A stretch of DNA of 64,000 nt, from NCBI RefSeq assembly GCF_964266745.1, contig NZ_CAXWGX010000023.1, positions 434,001-498,000 on the forward strand, in the 5' to 3' direction. The stretch is from Propionicimonas sp020161015 (GTDB lineage Bacteria > Actinomycetota > Actinomycetes > Propionibacteriales > Propionibacteriaceae). A program made the translations under genes and the position numbers. Shown in pieces: positions 59,610 to 64,000 of the stretch; the stretch's first letter is position 1, and each line of letters starts with the position of its first letter. The notes beneath the pieces are model-generated. The model saw nothing but the letters and a program-made list of their open reading frames with translations, was not told the DNA's origin and did not search any database.

Positions 59610-61634
59610 GTGCCCCACCTCGATCTGCTGACCACCGACCCTCCCGGCGCGCACCGCGTGCCGGCCGACGACCGCCCGTCCTGGCAGGACCTGCTCACGG
59701 GCGGCCCCTGGCCCGCGTGGCTGGCCCGCATCGCCCTTGCCGACCAGGCCGGCCGGGAGGTGCTCACCCTGGCCGCCGAGAGCGCCAGGTCCTGCTGTGT
59801 CCCGGGGGGATGCACGGCCCTGCTCGCCCAGCTGGAGGCCGCCGGCGCCTTCGTCGAGGACGGCGCGTGCGCTGAGCCGAGCACCCTGCGCCCTGACGTC
59901 CGCGACGCGATGCTCGCCGACCTCCGGTCGACCGACCCGGACCTGGACGCCTGTCGCCGCGAGATGCTCGCCGCGGGGCTCGCCCGGCGCTTCCCGGCAC
60001 TCGCCGTGCAACTGGCCGGCTGGGCGGCGGAGGAGCACGACTGGGTCGCCCTGGAGACCCTGTGGTGCACCTACTCGCCCGGCCTGCTGCTGGCCAACGC
60101 GGTCGTGCGGGCCGCCTACGCCGAAGCCCCGCCGGAGCAGCGGGCCGTCCATCCCGGGCTCAGCTACGGGGCCGCGCTGTCGTCTGCGTTCGATCCGGTG
60201 ACCGGGCGGCTCGACCTCGACGTCATGCTGAGCGCGATGATCCGCGACGGCCGTGCGCTGCACTCCCACTGGGAGACCGCAGAGGGCGCCGACGCGAAGG
60301 TTGCCGCGGGCACGCTGTGGATGCTCGCCCAGGCGACGATCCCCGAGTCGGTCGGCGACGTCCGGCTCGACGGCGCCACCCGCACCTACTCCGCGCTGCT
60401 CCAGGTGATCCGGCAGCCGCCGCCGCACGGGGCGGCGGTGGGCGCGAAGTACCTCAGCTTCTTCCACTCGACGGCCTCGCTCGTCGCCTTCCTGCGTGCC
60501 GACTGGGCGCGTGCCCGGCGGGAGGCCGAGCTGGCCATGCTCCTCGCCGAGTCCTGCGGCTTCGCCGGGTTCCTGGCCGCCCTCGTGCTGGCGCTGTCGA
60601 GCAGCGCGTCCGGCAACACGCAGGCCTTCGCCACCAGCGAGCGCTACCTCTCCCGTCATGCCGAGCACCAGTGCCGGGTCGCGAACTGGATCGAGCCGGT
60701 GTTCCACCTCGCGTGGGCGGACGCCGCGCTGCGTCGCCTCGACCGTCGGCTCGCCGACCGCGCGTTGCGCCTCCATGACGCGGAGGGTGCGATCCGGTGG
60801 TTCAACCTCCGGCCGATGCACGCCCACCTCGCCGCCACCTACGGCCTCCTGTGGGAGGAGCCGTCCCGGGTGCTCGCACGGTTCGACGCGATCCTCGCCG
60901 ACTCCGGGGAGGACGTCCAGCACGGCCCGTGGGGCCCTTTGCTGCTGCGTGCCCGGGCGGAGATCCTGATCGGGATCGGCGAGCTGAACCGCGCGGCCCA
61001 GGTGGTGGACGAGCTCCTGACGCGGGACGACCCGGCCCTCTCGACGGTGCCCGCGGCCCGGCTGCTCCTGTCCGCGGGCCGGTACGCGGAGGCGGTGGCC
61101 ACGGCCGATGAGGGGATCTTCTCCCTCGAGCCGTCCCTGGGTGACCGCGCCCACCTGTACGCCATCAAGGCGGCCGCGCTGTCCCTCCTCGGGGCGCCGT
61201 CGGGCGACGTGGCCGCGGCGGCGACCGCGGCCTGCGAGGTGGGTGCCCAGGCAGACACCGTCGTGCCCTTCGCGCTGCTGCCCTCCGAGGTGCGGGGGCG
61301 GCTCGTCGAGAGCCACGCTGCGCACCACGGGGAGCCGGACTGCCCGGTGGAGGCGGCCCGACGCCGCGAGGCGCTGGTCGCGCTGCGGGACACGTGCGCC
61401 CCCCGGCCGACCCTCGTCCGGCTGACCCGTCGCGAGGAGGTGCTGCTGCCGCTGCTCGCGACGTCCGCGACCGTGCAGGAGATCGCCGACCAGCAGTACG
61501 TCTCGGTGAACACCGTGCGCAAGCAGGTGGTCGCGCTGCGCGAGAAGTTCGGGGCTGCCACGCGCGCAGAGCTGGTCCGCCGTGCCCACGATGCCGGTCT
61601 GCTGGAGACGGGCACCCGGCGCCACCTCGCCTGA
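59610..61634 (+). CDS. LuxR-type HTH regulator with TPR-like sensory region
   Basis: 674 residues. The C-terminal LuxR HTH (LTRREEVLLPLLATSATVQEIADQQYVSVNTVRKQVVALREKFG, about 606-650) resembles MalT-type regulators. The 600-residue N-terminal part is Ala/Leu-rich and helical, TPR-like, and I see no Walker A P-loop, so the ATPase domain of classic LAL regulators is missing. The start is GTG 59610. The signal is unknown. The next gene is in the same direction and shares a short motif in its upstream region. Confidence 0.75.
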   Translation: MPHLDLLTTDPPGAHRVPADDRPSWQDLLTGGPWPAWLARIALADQAGREVLTLAAESARSCCVPGGCTALLAQLEAAGAFVEDGACAEPSTLRPDVRDAMLADLRSTDPDLDACRREMLAAGLARRFPALAVQLAGWAAEEHDWVALETLWCTYSPGLLLANAVVRAAYAEAPPEQRAVHPGLSYGAALSSAFDPVTGRLDLDVMLSAMIRDGRALHSHWETAEGADAKVAAGTLWMLAQATIPESVGDVRLDGATRTYSALLQVIRQPPPHGAAVGAKYLSFFHSTASLVAFLRADWARARREAELAMLLAESCGFAGFLAALVLALSSSASGNTQAFATSERYLSRHAEHQCRVANWIEPVFHLAWADAALRRLDRRLADRALRLHDAEGAIRWFNLRPMHAHLAATYGLLWEEPSRVLARFDAILADSGEDVQHGPWGPLLLRARAEILIGIGELNRAAQVVDELLTRDDPALSTVPAARLLLSAGRYAEAVATADEGIFSLEPSLGDRAHLYAIKAAALSLLGAPSGDVAAAATAACEVGAQADTVVPFALLPSEVRGRLVESHAAHHGEPDCPVEAARRREALVALRDTCAPRPTLVRLTRREEVLLPLLATSATVQEIADQQYVSVNTVRKQVVALREKFGAATRAELVRRAHDAGLLETGTRRHLA

Positions 61635-61920
61635 TCGGCCGACGGCGGGGCCCGTCCCCTACGAGGTGGTACGCCAGGAAGCCATGCGGTTGGTGCACGA
61701 CATGGTCTCGTGGGGTGGCGCAGGACGGCGCGTCGGTGTCCTAGCGTGGAGATCACCTAGTCAGCGAGGACAAACCGGGCGCCACTCGTCCGGGTGACGC
61801 CCGCGAGGGCGTCGCTCGAAGGGGGTCTTACCCCCGCCGTGGCGCACGCGCTGTACTCGTGGGTGGAGGTATCACGACCCGACGTCTGGCCTCCGACGTG
61901 CAGGACCGGAGGAGCCGACG
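61635..61920. other. 286-bp gap with consecutive hairpins, structured leader
   Basis: The stems are GACGCCC-gcga-GGGCGTC (61796-61813, a GNRA tetraloop) and GGGGGT-ctt-ACCCCC (61821-61835). Further on, GGCCTCC (near 61890) can pair with the GGAGG of the ribosome binding site (near 61910). A copy of the 15-nt motif from the LuxR promoter lies at 61786. It looks like a structured 5' untranslated leader of the following gene. I did not recognise a known riboswitch. Confidence 0.55.
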
Positions 61921-62457
61921 ATGTTGAGAACCGATACCTGGGAGAGAGTCCCTCCCGGCGAGCCCACGAGACGGGTCGCCACGCTGCCGATGCGCCTGGT
62001 CCGGCACCCCGGACAGACCCCGGCATCGCTGTCGGCGTTGCTCAGGGAGCACTGCGTCGACTTCCGCAGCCTCTACCGCACCCGCGCCTGGACCCTCGAC
62101 CCCGGCGATGCCACCCACGCGCCGGCCGGCGACGCGTACGCGGTCCTCGGCTGGACGAACTCGACGATCCTTCGCGCCACGCTGTCGCGGCGTCTCGACG
62201 CCCTGAACCCGGTGGCGGCCTTCCGGCTCCTCGAGCAGCCCGAGATCGAGCGCATCGAGCGGGTCAGCGCGGAGTACGTCGTGCTCCGCAGCCGCTACGG
62301 CTACGGGAACGAGTGGCCCCCGGAGCTGGCCGGCGCCATCTCCGGGCTCGACGTCGACCTGTGGATCGGACCCGGTCCGACCGAGCTGGACGGGGCGGTG
62401 GCCCTCGAGCTGGGCACCTACCTGCAGCGCTTCGCGGCCACGGAGTTCGCCGACTGA
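61921..62457 (+). CDS. hypothetical protein, unrecognised
   Basis: 178 residues, soluble, with no signal peptide or membrane segment. It has the segment YRTRAWTLDPGDATHAPAGDAYAVLGWTNSTILRATLSRR, which has a weak similarity to chorismate lyase-like folds, but no known active-site residue is clear. A good GGAGGAG site precedes the ATG. It is preceded by a hairpin-rich leader and follows the LuxR-type regulator, so it may be that regulator's target. I do not recognise its function. Confidence 0.7.
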   Translation: MLRTDTWERVPPGEPTRRVATLPMRLVRHPGQTPASLSALLREHCVDFRSLYRTRAWTLDPGDATHAPAGDAYAVLGWTNSTILRATLSRRLDALNPVAAFRLLEQPEIERIERVSAEYVVLRSRYGYGNEWPPELAGAISGLDVDLWIGPGPTELDGAVALELGTYLQRFAATEFAD

Positions 62458-62529
62458 CACGGCCCGCCGGTCGTCGACCGGACACGCCGGCCCTATCCCT
62501 GCGCGGAAGCGGGCGGGCATACTCACCGC

Positions 62530-64000
62530 ATGGGACGCGACGTCGAGTCGGCGACATTCACCCGTGAGCAGCGCCAGCGCTACCGGGACAAGGTGAAGAC
62601 CTGCCTCGACGTGTTCGAGCAGATGCTGGCCTCCCGCTCGTTCGACTTCGACGAGCCGATGACCGGCATGGAGATCGAGCTCAACCTGGTCGACAGCGAC
62701 TACCGGCCGAGGATGGACAACGCGGAGGTGCTCGCGGCGATCGCCGACCCGGAGTACCAGACCGAGCTCGCCCGCTTCAACATCGAGTTCAACGTCGCCC
62801 CGCACCGCCTCCACGGCAGCAGCGCGGTGCAGCTGGAGGCGGACCTGCGCACCTCGCTCAACGAGGCCGAGCGGCGGTGCTCCGAGCGGGGCGCCCACAT
62901 CATGATGATCGGCATCCTGCCGACGGTGACGCCGGAGACCTTCGAGGGCGACTGGATGAGCGCCAACACGCGCTATCAGGCGCTCAACGACGCCGTGCTC
63001 GCCGCCCGCGGCGAGGACATCCACCTCGACATCACCGGTCCGTCCGGGGAGCGGCTGCTGCGGTACAGCGACTCCCTCGCCCCCGAGGCGGCGTGCACCT
63101 CGATGCAGTTGCACCTCCAGGTGCAGCCGTCGGAGTTCGCCGCGCACTGGAACGCGGCGCAGGTGCTGGCCGGGCCGCAGCTCGCCCTCGGTGCGAACAG
63201 TCCCTACTTCATGGGCAAGGAGCTGTGGGCCGAGACGCGCATCGAGCTGTTCACGCAGGCCGCGGACACCCGTCCGGTCGAGCTGAAGAACCAGGGTGTG
63301 CGTCCCCGCGTGTTCTTCGGGGAGCGGTGGATCACTTCGATCTTCGACCTGTTCGAGGAGAACACCCGCTACTTCCCGGCCATGCTCCCCGAACTCGACG
63401 ACGAGGACCCGCAGGAGGCCTTCGACGCCGGCCGCACCCCGAGGCTGGCCGAGATGCGCCTGCACAACGGGACCATCTACCGCTGGAACCGGCCCATCTA
63501 CGACATCGTGGACGGACGTCCCCACCTCCGCGTGGAGAACCGCGTGCTGCCCGCGGGCCCGACGATCGTCGACACGCTGGCCAACGCGGCGTTCTACTAC
63601 GGCACGCTGCACGCGATGGTCGCAGACGACCGTCCCCTGTGGACGCGGATGTCGTTCAACACCGCCACCGAGAACTTCGCGATCGGGGCCCGCAACGGCA
63701 TCGACGCCGCGCTGTTCTGGCCGGGACGCGGCGAGATCCCGGCCAGCGAGCTCGTACTGCGAGAGCTGCTGCCGATGGCGCACGAGGGCCTGGCCGCCTG
63801 GGGGGTGGATGCCGCCGTCCGCGACCGGCTGCTCGGGGTGATCGAGGGACGCTGCCTGACCGGCCAGAACGGTGCCGACTGGCAGGTGGCCGCCGTGCGG
63901 AGGCTCCAGGCGAAGGGGCTGTCCCGGGCGGAGGCGCTGCGCGGGATGATCGCCGCCTACGCCGCCCACATGCACGCCAACGAGCCGGTGCACACCTGGG
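62530..64000 (+). CDS. glutamate--cysteine ligase family protein (3' truncated)
   Basis: The frame runs 490 codons to the window edge without a stop. The N-terminal FTREQRQRYRDKVKTCLDVFEQML and GMEIELNLVDSDYRP match a conserved actinobacterial family of GCS2/YbdK-type ATP-dependent carboxylate-amine ligases. Further conserved segments are ELARFNIEFNVAPH, HLQVQPSEFAAHWN, LGANSPYFMG and ENRVLPAGPTIVDT. The true substrate pair in actinobacteria is unproven. A -10-like CATACT (62518-62523) ends 6 nt before the ATG and no ribosome binding site is seen. Confidence 0.85.
   Translation, partial: MGRDVESATFTREQRQRYRDKVKTCLDVFEQMLASRSFDFDEPMTGMEIELNLVDSDYRPRMDNAEVLAAIADPEYQTELARFNIEFNVAPHRLHGSSAVQLEADLRTSLNEAERRCSERGAHIMMIGILPTVTPETFEGDWMSANTRYQALNDAVLAARGEDIHLDITGPSGERLLRYSDSLAPEAACTSMQLHLQVQPSEFAAHWNAAQVLAGPQLALGANSPYFMGKELWAETRIELFTQAADTRPVELKNQGVRPRVFFGERWITSIFDLFEENTRYFPAMLPELDDEDPQEAFDAGRTPRLAEMRLHNGTIYRWNRPIYDIVDGRPHLRVENRVLPAGPTIVDTLANAAFYYGTLHAMVADDRPLWTRMSFNTATENFAIGARNGIDAALFWPGRGEIPASELVLRELLPMAHEGLAAWGVDAAVRDRLLGVIEGRCLTGQNGADWQVAAVRRLQAKGLSRAEALRGMIAAYAAHMHANEPVHTW

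Noticed and set aside
61796..61835. Known riboswitch in the leader of the unknown gene
   Set aside because: The two hairpins do not show the conserved cores of cobalamin, TPP, SAM, FMN or glycine riboswitches; kept only as a structured leader.
1..64000. tRNA, rRNA, insertion sequence or prophage genes
   Set aside because: Reading both strands I saw no T-arm/CCA pattern of a tRNA, no rRNA, and no transposase, integrase or phage structural protein motif.

Overview
The window is 64 kb of gene-dense, very GC-rich chromosome from an actinobacterium. The order hrcA-dnaJ-rsmE, phoH-ybeY-CNNM-era, recO, uppS, glyS, dus, dgt, dnaG is typical of actinobacterial housekeeping DNA. GTG/TTG starts, four-base ATGA overlaps, start codons six bases after a -10 hexamer, and families such as DUF5302 and DUF5709 agree. 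Propionibacteriales is my best guess, but no rRNA or lineage marker is present to prove it. I found no tRNA, rRNA, CRISPR array, prophage or transposase.

Layout. Positions 1-9.1 kb: the end of an inositol-monophosphatase-like gene, small actinobacterial proteins, an MBL hydrolase, then heat-shock and translation genes (hrcA behind a CIRCE operator, dnaJ, rsmE, tgt) with a queuosine-precursor transporter close to tgt. 9.1-17 kb: prolyl aminopeptidase, phoH-ybeY, a divergent MocR/YczE pair, CNNM-era. 17-23.2 kb: leuA behind a leucine leader peptide and RNA switch, a solitary AbiEi/DUF559-like gene between two arrays of a 20-bp repeat, argG, uppS. 23.2-25.4 kb: a CIRCE-controlled hsp20, an aldo/keto reductase and a SIMPL protein. 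25.5-34.7 kb: an L-arabinose locus (araB; araD-araA; ChvE-GguA-GguB-type transporter) split by recO and tied together by four copies of one LacI-like operator. 34.7-38.5 kb: glyS, an isoaspartyl methyltransferase homologue and a dus gene with an insertion. 38.6-45.7 kb: an amino-sugar type uptake locus (ROK repressor, binding protein, two permeases, GH3, ROK kinase). 45.8-53.5 kb: dgt, dnaG, a divergent sigma factor and a flavin electron-transfer operon (reductase, FMN-binding protein, ApbE). 53.5-64 kb: an ABC exporter, TauE-like permease, Fe-S-type HTH regulator, DUF202 pair, nucleoside hydrolase, a LuxR-type regulator, an unknown protein behind a hairpin-rich leader, and a truncated glutamate-cysteine ligase family gene.

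How the parts work together. HrcA probably controls itself and hsp20 through two CIRCE elements 21 kb apart. The arabinose genes form one regulon with no local regulator. The ROK repressor sits at the head of its uptake operon with a perfect palindrome over its own promoter. ApbE probably flavinylates the FMN-binding protein beside it.

The observations I consider most worth checking are the dispersed 20-bp repeat family at three loci, the leuA three-way RNA pairing, the recurrent -10/start-codon spacing that implies many leaderless mRNAs, the nested palindrome at 568-631, and the divergent sigma factor whose WW pair has become MR.
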